This document shows, in pieces, positions 41,164 to 55,199 of a DNA stretch of 64,000 bases. The notes under the pieces were generated by a model. It was not told where the DNA came from and made no database searches. It was given only the letters and a program-made list of their open reading frames with translations. Position 1 is the stretch's first letter. The number at the start of each line of letters is the position of its first letter. Source of the DNA: Eunapius fragilis. Its lineage: Eukaryota; Porifera; Demospongiae; Spongillida; Spongillidae. The stretch covers positions 7,952,720 through 8,016,719 of the forward strand of contig OY811972.1 in NCBI GenBank assembly GCA_963681505.1, read 5' to 3'. Both the position numbers and the translations under genes were made by a program.

Positions 41164-44100
41164 GCATCATTTGTATAACAAAATGGCGGTGACGCAAGTT
41201 ACTAAAATTGTAAAACCGCAGAGAACATATAATCGGTGTAGATCAAAGGAAGGAATAAGGTTTGACAATTATTGTCCTGTTGTGTTGATACCATTGGACG
41301 TGTTCATCAATTGTAACAACTCTAATGTGCTTGGGTTCACCAATTAAATAATATACTATGCATGTTGTATTAAAGTTTACATAATAAAGATGAACAATTT
41401 TATTCTAAAATCTATCACCATCCCAGCAAGGATTTATTCCTAAGACTAATAATATAGTGGATAATACAAATGTAATAAACTGCAATAACAGGTGAACATC
41501 AACAATGAGTCCTTATGGCTGAACAGGATGAGAGACACTGTGCACACTCTATAAATACACACACACAGTAATTGTAATGTTCACAAATATGATATTAAAA
41601 TGATGTACCTACATGTATATACTGTACGTGTAGTTTGACACAATTCAAATAGTCTCATCATTCAACACATAAATGTGAGTGTTCACCAGTTGTCTATAAA
41701 TTAATTTGGCTCAGTTAATCAATTCTGAGCAACGGACTGTTAAATATTGTATATGTACAGCAGATCTGAGTACCTTTACTGTGTTCAATAATTGTGTAAA
41801 GTACATGTGTTACTGGTCAATGTGTTAGATAATATGTCAAATTACATGTACATAAGGATAAGACTGGTGTTCATCATTTTAAACAATCTGACAATGGACA
41901 ATTTTTTTGCATGTGTTCATCAATTGTAACAACTATAATGTGCTTGGGTTCACCAATTAGGGAGACTTCACTGATTGTGTAAAATTATTGGACCAATGTT
42001 CACAAATTGTGTGTATGTAATTATTAGGCTGTGTTCACCAACAGTGTATTGTACAATTATTAAAATAATATGTGTGGTTCACCAATTGTGATAATGCTAA
42101 GTTCTCCAGTTGTGGAAAATTATTGCTTCTACATGTACATGGTGTGTTTACAAATTATATGCTATTGGTGAACACACAGTTTACATAATTGTTGACCACA
42201 AGTACAAGTTAGTTAACCCAATAGGTTTTCAATTGAAAATGCTAAATAGTAAAATGATGAACCTATATATGCAGTACAGTTTAGTGAATTCAGCCTCATC
42301 ATTTAACATACATGTACACACACAAATACAACTTGTAAACTATGGACTTGTATTGAAAATAAATTCTTTTTTTCCTCATTAAAATTTTACACAACATTTG
42401 CGAGTGTTCACCAATTGTTTATTAATTCTAACAAATTATTAGGCTCAGTTAATCAATTGTGAGCAATAATTAAGCCTACACGTAAAATACTGTATGTACA
42501 CCAAACTTGTGTACAGATACTGTGTTCAATAATTGTGTACAATACATGTGTTCTGTTGTGTTCATGTGTTCAACAATTTGTACAATTACAGATAACTTAA
42601 GAGACAGCAAGTAAAAACACAGATGTGAATAAATACATGTCCTGTGTAGTGCATAATGGAACTTTACCTTAAGATTTGGAATTGGATAGAAGATTCATAT
42701 CATATCACATTGTTCATCACTTTGATGTGTGTGACTACAGTGAAAAAAAAAGAAGTCAAAATAATACTGGCTCTAAACCGGATTAAACTATATCCCAAAT
42801 ACAGCATATAGAAATCGTAATTTCAACACTTTATCATAATAATTGTAAACAACTCCTTTACATACATGCACATATATTATATAATTACATTAATAACAAC
42901 ATTACAGGGAATACAAAAATGTATGTACTATGTAAAATAATGTTGTTCTTTGCGTAGTGTTACTGATGGACATGTACATGTAAACACCAACACATAAATT
43001 TAATTACCCATCCTACTGTGTTTACCAATTATCAGCTATTATTAGACATACACATGCACACTTGTACAATAGTATACAATGTACCACATTGTTAAGCTTA
43101 TAAATTACTGTGGCCATTTGTGTAAAATACAATTCTTAAAGGCTCATCCATTATGAATGTAAATTTAATGTGTCAATGTTATTTGACACATTAAATTATT
43201 AGTTTACATTATTAGTTCAATTATTAGTTCAATAAATAGTTGACAAATTACTGTGTGTAAAATTCAATCTTCACCAGTTTACCAGTTGTCAAACTATTGG
43301 GTCAATGTTAGTTCACAAATTACATGTACATGTACTGTAAGAAGCATATTAACACCTCACACAACTAGACTATAAACAAATAAACAAATGTAAAATTATT
43401 TAGCCAATTATTACCAGTTGTGTACAGGTAGATAGTACAATCGTTAGGTTTAGCTCACATTGGCCAATGTCTAGGCCAAATACAGTGACATTCATAAAAT
43501 TGTATTATAAGTAAATGCCACCCTGGTGCTTGGAATTGTATTCCTCAATTGTATCAACTACATGTATAACGTGCTTGGGTTCACCACTAATTATGTAAAA
43601 TTATTGGGTCAAATTGTGTGGAATTGTAAACTACATGCATTAACATGTATGTACACAAATACATGTACAAATGGCTCACAAATTGTGTGTACATGTACAT
43701 GTACATGTATGGATGTGTTCAGTACATATACATATACTGTGTGGTTCACCAAGATGCTTAAGGCTAAGGTCATCAATTGCACAAAATTATTAGTTCTATC
43801 TTTACAAATTATATGTATTATATGAGCAGCACAAAGTGACCTACATGTACATGCTTTAAAGTTTTGTTTCATATTCAAAGAGACACTTATGCCCTCTACA
43901 ACTTCTTTCTTACGCACTGGAAATTAGTCTGTCCATCATGGAGTTACAGTGGCCTGATTTTTTAAATTACTTGGACATTTTTATTGCATGCGTCAATTTA
44001 GATGCTCTTTTCTAGAAAATGTTTATAATATGCGCTAGGTCCCTTTTCACTGCCACGACCCCATATATTGATAACACACACTTTGCACAATTCTTAACCA

Positions 44101-46140
44101 CGGCACAAATTAACCCAATAGGTTTTTTAACTACTTGTTCACAGTTGTGAAATTTACCATATATCAAACATACATGTGTCTAAACACATGTATGTTCAAT
44201 ATCAATATCTACACAATTTACTAAGTGTCCCATACATGTACTTGGTGAAATACAATTATTGCTGAAATATGGTGAACACAAATATTCCATTTGTGAGCCT
44301 TCACCAATTATGAAATAGGCTGTGTTCACATGTGTATATGTGCTACATGTATGTATGTATACATGTAGCACAATTGAATTATCTGGCCAATGTAACATTA
44401 TTAGGCTGTTTTGAAGAATTATAAATTATTAAGCCAACAGTTATAAAAGTCAGGTGCATCATTTGTGTTAATGTCAGTTATGTACATTTGTACAATTATT
44501 AATTACTAGGCAGTATTCAACAATTGTGTAACATCACCACAGTACATGTGTTCACTAATTATTAGGCTGTGGACCCCAATAATTAAATCTACAAGTCTTC
44601 AGTCTATGTACAGCAGTTGTGGACAATTATTATCAGGCTGTTTTGCATGTGTTCATCAATTGTAACAACTATAATGTGCTTGGGTTCACCAATTAGGGTG
44701 ACTTCACTGATTGTGTAAAATTATTGGACCAATGTTCACAAATTGTGTGTATGAATTATTAGGCTGTGTTCACCAACAGTGTATTGTACAATTATTACAA
44801 TAAATTATGTGGTTCACCAATTGTGTTATTGCTAAGTTCATCAATTGATTGATTGCGTCTACATGTACATGGTGTGTTTACAAATTATATGCTCTTGGTG
44901 AACACACAGTTTGCATAATTGTTGACCACAAGTACAAGTTAGTTAACCCAATAGGTTTTGAACTGAATATGCTTAATGGAAAGTGATGAACCTATACATG
45001 TAATATAGAATTCAGCCTCATCATTTAACATACATGTACTTTGTAAACACTCACAAATACAACTTGTGAACTATGGACATGTATTGGTGAACATGACCTA
45101 AAAATAAATTCTTTTGCCTATTAAAATTGCACACACAATTTGTAAGTGTTCACCAATTGTTTATGAATTGTAACAAATTATTAGGCTCAGTTAATCAATT
45201 GTGAGCTATAATTAAGCTTACACATAAAATATTGTATGTAGACCAGACTTGTGTACAGTTACTGTGTTCAATAATTGTGTATAATACATGTGTTCTCCAA
45301 ATAGTGCACATGTGTTCGACAGTTTGTACAATTACAGGTACCAATTAACTTAAGAGACAGATAGTAATAAACTTTCTCATGATGTTTATAAATAGATCGC
45401 TAATTTTCATAAGCATATACTGTAGCTGAGTTCCAGAGTGGATTACATATTTGAGACATTAATATCCAATATCCAAGGTTTGCTGGCTAGCTACATGTAC
45501 ATTTAGTTCAAATGATACTTTGTGTCGTATGTGTACAAAATAATAAAGATGTAATGATGTAAAGGAGTTGTGTACAATTATTATGATACTGTGTTGAAAT
45601 CATGATTTCCATATGCTGTATTGGAATAAAGTTTAATCACTGTTTAGAGCCACAATTTTTCTAGTTATTATTATTTTTGACTATTTTGTTCTTTTTTATT
45701 TCACTGCAGTTCCACACATCAAAGTGATGAACAATGTGATAAGATACTCACCCAATCCTACTGTGTTCACCAATTATCAGCTATTATTGGAAATACATGT
45801 TATTAAGTTTCATCAATTATAAATTACCGGGGCAGTGCTCACTATTTGTGATAAACAATTCTTAAAGGCCCATCCATTATGAATGTAAATTTAATATGTC
45901 AATGTTAAGCAATTATTAGTTCACACACTTAACGTGTGCAAAATTATTTAGACTATCTTCACCAGTTTACCAGTTGTTAAACTATTGGGTCAATGTTAGT
46001 TCACAAATTACATGTACATGTACTGTAAGAAGCATATTAACACGTCACACTACTAGACTATAAACAAATAAACAAATGTAAAATTATTTAGCCAATTTTT
46101 ACCAGTTGTGTACAGGTAAATGTACATGTGTACAATCGTT
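41164..46140. repeat. Dispersed AT-rich repeat complex
   Basis: Blocks match other parts of the window: 41900-42600 with 21940-22640, 42770-42930 with 16870-17610 (empty piggyBac site), 43260-44460 with 18300-19500, 44467-45350 with 21780-22670, and 45362-46140 with 62203-62990. The plus-strand frame at 41180-41240 (MAVTQVTKIVKPQRTYNR) is the only protein-like stretch and runs straight into repeat, so it is left unassigned. Confidence 0.75.
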
Positions 46141-46175
46141 AGGTTTAGCTCATGTCTAGGCCAAAAAATGAATGT

Positions 46176-46404
46176 ACTATGTAATATTACTTTCTTCACT
46201 CCTGTGGCAATAGAAACATCAGAAGTGTATGGCCAAAAAACAACCGATTTCCTAAAAGAGCTGGGACATCGGTTGAGGCAAGTGTCAGGAGAAGCAAACT
46301 CTTTCCAATATCTTGCCCAAAGGCTATCTGTTGCCATTCAGAGAGGCAATTCAGCTTCAGTAATGGGGACAATGAATGGGGATGATGAAGAGTTTTTTGT
46401 ATGA
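46176..46404 (+). pseudogene. 3'-terminal fragment of the non-LTR RT family
   Basis: FFTPVAIETSEVYGQKTTDF, LKELGHRLRQVSGEANS, YLAQRLSVAIQRGNSASVMG and a stop at 46402-46404: the last 75 codons of the same element family as 15330-15564 (about 60% identical by eye). It is arranged tail to tail with the larger copy at 46494-48985. Confidence 0.75.
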
Positions 46405-46493
46405 TTTAGTTCAATCGTATACATATATTTTTATTAATAATATAAAACATCACTACAAGATAACAGCGTAAGTACAATACAACTTAATACACT

Positions 46494-47882
46494 TTATAAT
46501 TCTATATTGTCTCTGATCGGTAGGCATCTACCCAGGATGGCCCTTGAGATGGCTCGGACGAGGGTGAAGTTTAGTCTGCCATACATTTCACCCAAGACTT
46601 GGCTCTTGTGGCAGGAAGAGGTGGTGGCAATGCAAGATGCAAGGCGGGAGAAGGTGGCTTGAGCTTCTTTGCCCCAGTTGACGTATGTCTCTACAGCAAG
46701 TGGGATACAAACCCATCCCAGCTCAGAGCATTTGGGGTCATTGGCTCTGTGCTTTCGCACCTCTGCCTCACATGCTGCTGCCCCCACTGACATGCTTGCC
46801 TCAGGGAGAATGGAGACAGACAATGGGGATGTTACGGTCACATCAAAGGCTGCATGCCTTCCTCTGTCCCAATCCAAAGCAAGTATGTCAGCTGGTCGAG
46901 TACGGCTGTGATCAGGTGTAAGACCACTGCCTTTCTCAACCCTCACTACCTGGTGGGCACGACGACAGAATTCCAGCACGAGATCTCTGAGGCGATTGTG
47001 ACGAGATACCACATCTCCCCCTCGCTTGCAAGTGGCGGCGTGATTGCCCAGCAGGTCAAGTGCTGTATCTGGACATAAAGAGCAGGAGGTTTCTCTTGCA
47101 GTGTCCACCCCTAACCACCATTTCACAGCTGTCTGTAGCTCATTGGGGTCAAGATGAAGATCCAGTCCGGTAGACGGAGTGACTAACAGCCAAGATGAAG
47201 CATGTGGGGCTGACGCGGATAAAAGACGTGCCTTGTCTGCAGGTGTTGATGCGTCATAAAGTTCTGAAAATTGATGGTCCTCTATCTTCTCGGATAGTGC
47301 TCTCTGCTGCATGGGTGATGCCAATATGGATGCCACAGTAACTGTCTCAGACGGGGAAATAATATTGTTGAAACTATCAACCACGTGAGCAAGGTGTTTG
47401 TGATCCCTATTAGCAAAACCAGAAGAACAAAGAGAGGCAATGTAGGCAGCCGAAGAGTGGTGAGAAACAGAGCGGAGTCCCAAACCACCATGGCTTAAAC
47501 TGAGCTGAGCCTGCTGCCATGTCAAATTGGATACTGGGACTGCAGTGCAAAGGGTAAAGTACTCTCTAACTTCTGCATCAAATAGTTGCAAAGGGTCATA
47601 GGCTAGACTAGGAGGTGTTGCTCTAGCCAAATGGACCAGCTTACAGTACCCTCCACACATTCTCAAGAGGATTAGGGCAACCTGAGGATCAAAGCAAGCC
47701 ACTTCTACCAGCCGTGACAATAGCTTCATTGCCTCAGTACGCTTGGAGGCAATGTAACTGGCGCAGAAAAGGTAATCCCCAATTGGGGCACCAAGTATGA
47801 CCAGGTGTGGCACATGAGAGACCTTCATACCTAATGGGAACATGGTGATGTCATTTTTGCTGAAAAGCTCGCACTTAGGCAA
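46494..47882 (-). pseudogene. Non-LTR RT: thumb, zinc knuckle and nuclease-like C-terminus
   Basis: 462 codons. PKCELFSKND and LVILGAPIGDY are the RT thumb side; LSHGGLGLRSVSHHSSAAYI is typical of this family; then CSLCPDTALDLLGNHAATC (CxxC...HxxxxC knuckle) and RTRPADILALDWDRGRHAAF DVTV, resembling a PD-(D/E)XK nuclease, then the family tail WVCIPLAVETYVNWGKEAQ. The same order in restriction-like-endonuclease non-LTR elements supports the call; the clade is not assigned. Frame offset from the RT palm by one frameshift near 47958. Confidence 0.75.
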
Positions 47883-47920
47883 GTTAATGTGCAGGCCCAG
47901 TGGTGGTCCAAGTGTGTCAA

Positions 47921-48985
47921 TTAATGATAGAGCACGGAGAATAGCTGACTTCTTACTAGCACACCATCATCCAGAAACCAAGCATTAAAAAGCATTGCAA
48001 CGCAATCATCATCAGCGTCAATGGCCATTGTGATCTTCCGCAAGACCAAAGAAAAGAATAATGGGCCCAGTGGATCACCCTGCTGAACTCCTGATTGTGA
48101 TGACAGATGACCCAAAGGGTGCCACAAGAGGGGGTGAGAGCCGTAGCACCAAGAAGCCCATGGAAGGAGTTCTGGGAAATGAATGGCACATTCATCCAGG
48201 AGGGCTTGCCTGGACACAAGGTTGAAGGCATTACGCATGTCCACCTTCACCACAGCAAAGTCATCATCCTCCCAGTGTTCCTCTATGCATGTTCTAAGAC
48301 CATGAATAACCTTCTCTGTTCCTGAAGGGCAGGCAACACCAAACTGAAGTGGTTGGAAGAATTCAGTGGCCTTGTGTTTAGTAAGGGTGCACAAGCACTT
48401 CCCTGTCAGCCTCCTCAGAACTTCACCCACTGCTATGGGTCTGATATCATAGGCACTACCTTCTTTTAGCTTATTCAAAGCAGTCAGATTGCCACCTGCT
48501 AGGTATTTGGAGACCAGGGGAGGTGCCTTACCTGATGCAAGAAGGGTCACAATGTCCCTGAGGGAGGAACATATGGAGGTGGGCAGAGGGATGCTTGCAG
48601 CATCCAGAAGGTGCTGGACTCGAAGACCTGAAGGACCCTTGGGAAATGAACGCAGAGCTCCCAAAATGTCAAAATCAGGCTCAATGGATATGGGTGTCGA
48701 TGGCACTTGAGGAGCAACAGGAGGTGGACAGCTGGGGTGTTTGGAAAGCAAAAGCTGCTAACCCTGCTGATAGAAGAGTATTGCAAGCTTTTCCAAACAT
48801 GCCTGCCTTTGCCAAAGAAACTGCTGACTCTATCAGTTTATGTGGGACTTCAGCAGGGGTAGAACTGCTATGGTTTGTTCGAATGGCGTTTCCTTCCGCA
48901 AGGTTCCACAGGGTGCCAAATTCATTTCTTGTCCATAATTTGCACGACATCAATAGATGTGTGCTTGAGGTGTCTTCCTCTGCTT
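47921..48985 (-). pseudogene. Non-LTR RT: palm domain and N-terminal region
   Basis: 48751-47921 holds GPSGLRVQHLLDA, LNKLKEGSAYDIRPIAVGEV, VVKVDMRNAFNLVSR (first catalytic aspartate), SGVQQGDPLGPLFFSLVL and WFLDDGVL (the FLDD form of the YxDD box). Upstream, in another frame (48953-48757), comes ESAVSLAKAGMFGKACNTLLSAG, the family's usual lead-in. So two frameshifts (near 48757 and 47958) break an otherwise recognisable element. Sequence upstream of 48985 has a CpG hairpin (CGTCCTACGCGGAGGAC) shared with 20915. Confidence 0.75.
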
Positions 48986-49067
48986 TTTGAGATATGAGTT
49001 TGCTAAAAAATTAATTTTAACTTGCGTCCTACGCGGAGGACAATGCGTGAGATGACGTGAGATGAAA

Positions 49068-49213
49068 AGTTAAAGTTATTGATGAGTAGTTATTAAAATT
49101 ATTGCTCAGTTTATTAACACCTTGACAATGCTTTGATCAACATTCAACACAACACAGCTGGGTGGTGTGTTGATCAAAGAACTGAGCAATAATTTCTCAT
49201 CAATAACTTTAAG
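49068..49213. mobile_element. Short imperfect hairpin (MITE-like)
   Basis: AAAGTTATTGATGAG, AATTATTGCTCAGTT and CTTTGATCAACA on the left are complemented on the right by TGTTGATCAAAG, AACTGAGCAATAATT and CTCATCAATAACTTT around a loop near 49145-49170. Non-coding. Confidence 0.65.
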
Positions 49214-52200
49214 CTGGTCATTGGTATATTTTTTGGTTTACACAGCAAAATTTTTTATTGTTCAGTTCTGGAGTTATACCAATTCAAAGATTTTGCATGA
49301 CTTTTCAATCACTCTGTATAATTTGTTTTATAGCCTTAAAAATAAAAAAATAGAAGTACCATTTACATGTACACACTGTAATTGTGTCTCATGATGTTTA
49401 TAAATAGATCGGTAATTTTCATGAGCATATACTACTGTAGCTGAGTTCTAGAGTGGATTACAAATTGTGAAATAGGTATCCAATATCCAAGGTTTACAGA
49501 CTAGCTAGTTCAAATGTTACTTTATCCATCCATGTGTTGTATTAAAGTTTACAAAATAAAGATGAACAATTTTATTCTAAAATTTATCACCAATTCCCAA
49601 CAAGGATTTATTCCTAAGATCCAACAGAAACTAATAATATAGTGAATAATACAAATGTAAGTAACTGCAATAACAGGTGAACATCAACAATGAGTCTTTA
49701 TGGCTGAACAGGATGAGAGACACTGTGCACACTCTATAAATACACTGATCCATGATAGAAACCAGTACGCTTATCTGTTATCTCATGTGATGTCATTGTG
49801 ATTGCAAAAAGTATGAAAGAGCAAGTGACTCACAATGCTGAACACATGTCTTGATGATTGCAAACATTCATAGCTAGTTGCCAGCAATGTTTTGTATTGT
49901 TCCACTTCCGTAGATACTGCGGGTATATAATTATTAACATGAAATCAATGAACACATAGAATCAAACTATCAATATTAATGTGTCAAGCAATGATATTAA
50001 ATTGAACTACATACTGCAGTCATTGAAATAGAAAAGTGATCCAGAAGAGAAGTACATAAGGAGGGATAAACATACATGTAAGGCTAGTGCTATTGGCTTG
50101 GCTGGTCAGGGTATGTACTGTATATGCACATGTGCAATGTTTTACCTGTAACAGTTTATTTTCAATAAAGTTATACTCCATTTAAATAAGTGGTTGATAT
50201 AAAGCTTTCCTGTCATTTACACTTCTGTTCATGTACAACTGTCGTAACTTGTTTCTTAGAAACATGTTATTTATACAGTACAAACCACCTATGTAATTAA
50301 TATGATTACCAGCTGAATAACACTACATGCACCCTGTAAAAATTGCAAACACAGTATTCAGACAGGCTTAGCTCATAATTATAGGCTATCTGCCACAATT
50401 GAGTGCAACTTGAACACTGTGTTAAAAGTGTTTTCATATTGTAGAATTACAGTGTGCATATACATTGTACATACATTTGTAACAAATTTAGTTGTGTACA
50501 TAAATTGTGTAATCAGAAAATGAGCCAATGTGTACTGTGATGTACCGTTGTGTAAGGAGTGAGTTCACCAGCTATGGAATAGGCTGAGGTCACAATTATT
50601 GGGCCAATCTGAGACAATTGTGTTCAATCATTACATTAAGGTGAACAACTGTGTTTGTTACACAACCTAATAATCATACATTACTACCCACAGTTTGTGA
50701 ATAATTTATAACACATCTACAGACTTAATTTTATTTAGCAATGTTCACAAACTGTGTAGTTCATACATTTGTATGCACATGATTAATTAATTAAATCTTG
50801 TGATGTTGCTGGAACAATAATTTAGACAGAGGATGGTATCTTACCCTCAACAGTTATGAGGGTAAGGTCATGTTCATAAATAGGGTGATGTGATGACCTT
50901 CCACGAATGCACAGGACAGCAGCACGAAGGGAAGCACATGAGAGCGGAGTGCATAGCTCACTACAAGGGAATAAGGTTTGACAATTATTGCCATGTTGTG
51001 TTGATATCATTGGATGTGTTCATCAATTGTAACAACTATAATGTGCTTGGGTTCACCAATTATATACATGTAGGGTGACTTTAATGATTATGTAAATTAT
51101 TGGGCCACTGCTTACTGTGTGTAATTACAATGTATTGTCATAACGTATGCACATAAATACAAATGGCTCATATGTATTGGTCCATCCTTCCCAAATCATT
51201 TTAACCATTTTTCACCAATTAGACAATAGTATATGGCAAAGTGGTCTGGTTATTAATAGTGTTCTCTGCTATAAAAGCACATATGTGAATAAATACATGT
51301 CCTGTGTAGTGCATAATGGAACTTTACCTTAAGATTTGGAATTGGATAGAAGATTCATATCTTATCACATTGTTCGTCACTTTGATGTGTATGACTACAG
51401 TGAAATACAATATAGAGTCAACAAAATATTACACCATAAATTGTGGCTCTAAACCAGACTAAACTTTATCCCAATGCAGCATATAGAAATCATGATTTCA
51501 ACACTGTATAATAATAATTGTACACAACTCCTTTACATACATGTACATGTATTATATCATTACATTAATCACAACATTACAGGGAATACAAAAATGAATG
51601 TACTATGTAATATTAATTAAAATAATATTTTGTTCTTTGGATAGTGTTACTGATGTACATGTACATGTAAACACCAACACATAAATTTAATAACCCAATC
51701 CTACTGTGTTTACCAATGATCAGCTATTATTAGACATACACATGCACACTTGTACAATAGTACACAATGTACCACATTGTTAAGCTTATAAATAACTGTG
51801 GCCATTTGTGTAAAAAAACAATTCTTAAAGGCTCACCCATTATGAATGTATGTGTCAATGTTAAGCAATTATTAGTTCACTAATTACTGTGCGTAAAATT
51901 ATATAGACAATTTTCAGTTTACCAGTCGTGCACAAGTACATGTACCTGTGTATAATTGTTAGGTTTAGTTCAGTGTCCATGCAGACAAAACTAAACACAA
52001 TGTTTGAACCATAGTCCGTGGTCAAATTAAAATATCATGGTCTTATCTCAAATTGACCCAATAATTGTAACGCTCACAAAGGCTGTGTTCACCCAGTACA
52101 TGTATGGAGGGTTAATAAATTAATTAGACATGTACATGTGTCTAGACACAATTGAATGTTCAATATTTACAAATAATTTCACAACTGTGAACAAGTAGTT

Positions 52201-54714
52201 AAAAACCTATTGGGTTAATTTTTGACATGGTTAAGAATTGTGCGAAGTGTGTGTTAATATATGGGTTCACCAAATTAGGGAGACTTCAAAATTATTAGGC
52301 TACGTAATTATTAGGCTGTGTTCACCAACAGTGTATTGTAAAATCATTACAATAAATTATGTCAATTGTGTTAATGCTAAGTTCACCAATTGATTGATTG
52401 CTTCTACATGCACATGGTGTGTTTACAAATTATATGCTATTGGTGAACACACAGTTTACATAATTGTTGACCACAAGTACAAGTTAGTTAACCCAATAGG
52501 TTATCAACTGAATATGCTTAATGGTAAAAGTATGAACCTATACATGTAGTACAGTTTACCCTATTAAAATTGCACACATAATTTGTAAGTGTTCACCAAT
52601 TGTTTATGAATTGTAACAAATTATTAGGCTCAGTTAATCAATTGTGAGCTATAATTAAGCCTACACATAAAATATTGTATGTACACCAGACTTGTGTACA
52701 GTTACTGTGTTCAATAAATGTGTACAATTCATTATCAGCTATTATTAGACATACACATGCACACTTGTACAATAGTATACAATGTACCGTATGATTAAGC
52801 TTATAAATTACTGTGGCCATTTGTGTAAAAAAAAATTCTTAAAGGCTCAGCCATAGTGAATGTAAATTTTATGTGTCAATGTTAAGCAATTATTAGTTCA
52901 CTAATTACTGTGCGTAAAATTATGTAGACAATTTTCACCAGTTTACCAGTCGTGCACAAGTACATGTACCTGTGTATAATTGTTAGACACATTGGCTAGT
53001 GTCCAGACAAAACTAAACCAGGGCATACCACTTTGTTGCTAAACACCACCCTGGTAAGGTGCATCATTTGTGTTAATGTCAGTTTAGTACATTTGCATTT
53101 GTACAATTGTAAATTACTAGAAGTAAATAATTGTACAAATGTACACACACACACACACAATGATTTAACACAATGGTTGAACCATAGTCCGCGGTCAAAT
53201 TAAAATATCATGGTCTTCTATCTCAAATTGACCCAATAATTGTAACGCTCACAAAGGCTGTGTTCACCATAGGTGACGTCACCAATAATTGTATTTGTGT
53301 GTGTTCACCCAGTACATGTATGGAGGCTTAGTAAACTATTTAGACATGTACATGTGTCTAGACACCATTGTGTGTTCAATATTTACAAATAATTTCAAAA
53401 CTGTGAACAAGTAGTTAAAAACCTATTGGATTAATTTTTGCCGTGGTTAAAAATTGTGCGAAGTGTGCGTTACTTATATGGGTTCACCAATTAGGGAAAC
53501 TTCATAGGCTGTGTTCACCAACAGTGTATTGTACAATTATTGTGTTAATGCTAAGTTCTCCATTATTGCTTCTACATGTACATGGTGTGTTTAAAAATCA
53601 TATGCTATTGGTGGACACACAGTTTAAATAATTCTTGACCACAAGTACAAGTTAGTACACCCAATAGGTTATCAACTGATTATGCTTAATGGTAAAAGTA
53701 TGAACCTATACATTTACATGTAGTACGGTTTATCCTATTAAAATTGCACACACAATTTGTAAGTGTTCACCAATTGTTTATGAATTGTAACAAATTATTA
53801 GGCTCAGTTAATCAATTGTGAGCTATAATCAAGCCTACACGTAAAATATTGTATGTACACCAGACTTGTGTACAGTTACTGTGTTCAATAATTGTGTATA
53901 ATACATGTGTTCTCCAAATAGTGCACATGTGTACGACAGTTTGTACAATTACAGGTTCCAATTAACTTAAGAGACAGATAGTAATTGTAGTGCCTTTTTG
54001 TTGTGAGTATGTATCTGCTGTGTATCGTATAATAACTTTGGAATTTGATTATCGAACAAACTAATTATGTGGGTGTGTTCACCAAATACAATGCATCACA
54101 TGTAGACTGTGCTAATCATTTGAAATCTGTTTTCCCAAATTAGCATTAACCCTTCACTACAATGTAGGGTCACCAAATCTGCATAATAAAGACACATGTA
54201 CATGTATGTTTATCAATTGAACGTAATATTAGTTGGCCAATATTTTTCCAACCATGGGATGTGTTATCACTAATATGCTAAAGTGTAACGATCAAACACA
54301 AAGGGATGCTAATCAAAAAACTGACATTTCAACAATTATATTAATTAGGTATATGGGGGTGAATATCTCTCTAGTGAGGATGGTAGCTAGAGTCATCGAA
54401 AGTAGAAGAATTGTTCCAGGTTTAAACTTAATAATCAATATTAAAACAATCATCATTTGATTTTGATGAGTTATCATTTATTTCTGAATTGTACTCACCA
54501 AAATAGTCTCGTAGACCAGACAGACCTACATCGTAATTCAGCGATGAAGTTGGGTGTGGCCCGACTAGGCACAGCGATCGATATACTTTACAGGCTCTGC
54601 TCACCAAGTGTGTAGCGGTATTGGGCCTACAGTTCGTTTACCAAATGTATACAACTATTAGTCCCGTGTTCTCCAGTGAGTTGCGTGAAAATATCAGACA
54701 CTCGACTCGTGGGT
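49214..54714. repeat. Dispersed AT-rich repeat complex with inverted blocks
   Basis: 51440-51640 repeats 42770-42940, 51700-51970 is repeated at 52735-52990, and 52000-52260 and 53160-53470 are inverted relatives of 26180-26530. 53500-54715 is collinear with 22080-23400. A (AC)n run lies at 53143-53158. No gene seen; frames such as 49167-49394 and 54233-54460 have no domain. Confidence 0.75.
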
Positions 54715-54965
54715 GTAGAAGGTTTGTGTGTGTTGGTGTCAAAGGTTGTGTGTGGAAGGTTTGTGTGAGTGTTGGAAGCTTGTAGGTGTGTTTGGGTTTG
54801 GAAGGCTTGTAGGGTGTGTGGGTGTTGAGGTTTCTAGGGTGTGTGTTGGTAGGTGTTGAAAGCTTGTAGTGTGTGTGTGGGTGTCAAAGGCTTGTAGGGT
54901 GTGGGTTTACGAAGGCTTGTGTCTAGGGGTGTCAAAGGCTTGTGTGTGGGTGTTTAAGGCTCTGC
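54712..54965. repeat. GT-rich minisatellite
   Basis: Units of about 35-45 bp around GTGTGTGGGTGTTGAAGGCT and GTAGGGTGTG are repeated at least six times with variation. It abuts repeat copy 53500-54710 on the left and a putative exon on the right. Confidence 0.75.
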
Positions 54966-54970
54966 GGCAG

Positions 54971-55164
54971 AAAATAACATCAAATTCTGAAGTAACTGCG
55001 TATTACGAGATATTTGTTTTGGAAGACAAATTGTATTCTGTTGTACTCGATGATTTGAAGGTCTCTGAACAAGTTAGAATTGTGCTGAACAACAGGAAGC
55101 GCTCCAAACCAGTACTGTTTTGTTCTTTGGCGTATATCTGTTTGCATATCACTTGTGTATCATT
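54971..55164 (+). CDS. Putative exon of an unidentified plus-strand gene
   Basis: Acceptor-like CTGCGGCAG, then an open frame KITSNSEVTAYYEIFVLEDK, LYSVVLDDLKVSEQVRIVLN, NRKRSKPVL, to a GTAAGT donor at 55165. The hydrophilic, ordered-looking first 55 residues look genuine; the last part is more hydrophobic, so the true donor could be earlier. No family recognised. Confidence 0.35.
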
Positions 55165-55199
55165 GTAAGTGCATGTTTATCTCTCTCTGATTTCTGCAG

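Noticed and set aside
54869..54970. Amino-terminal extension of the 99-codon frame (VWVSKACRVW...)
   Set aside because: It is encoded by the GT-rich minisatellite; only the part after 54971 looks like protein.
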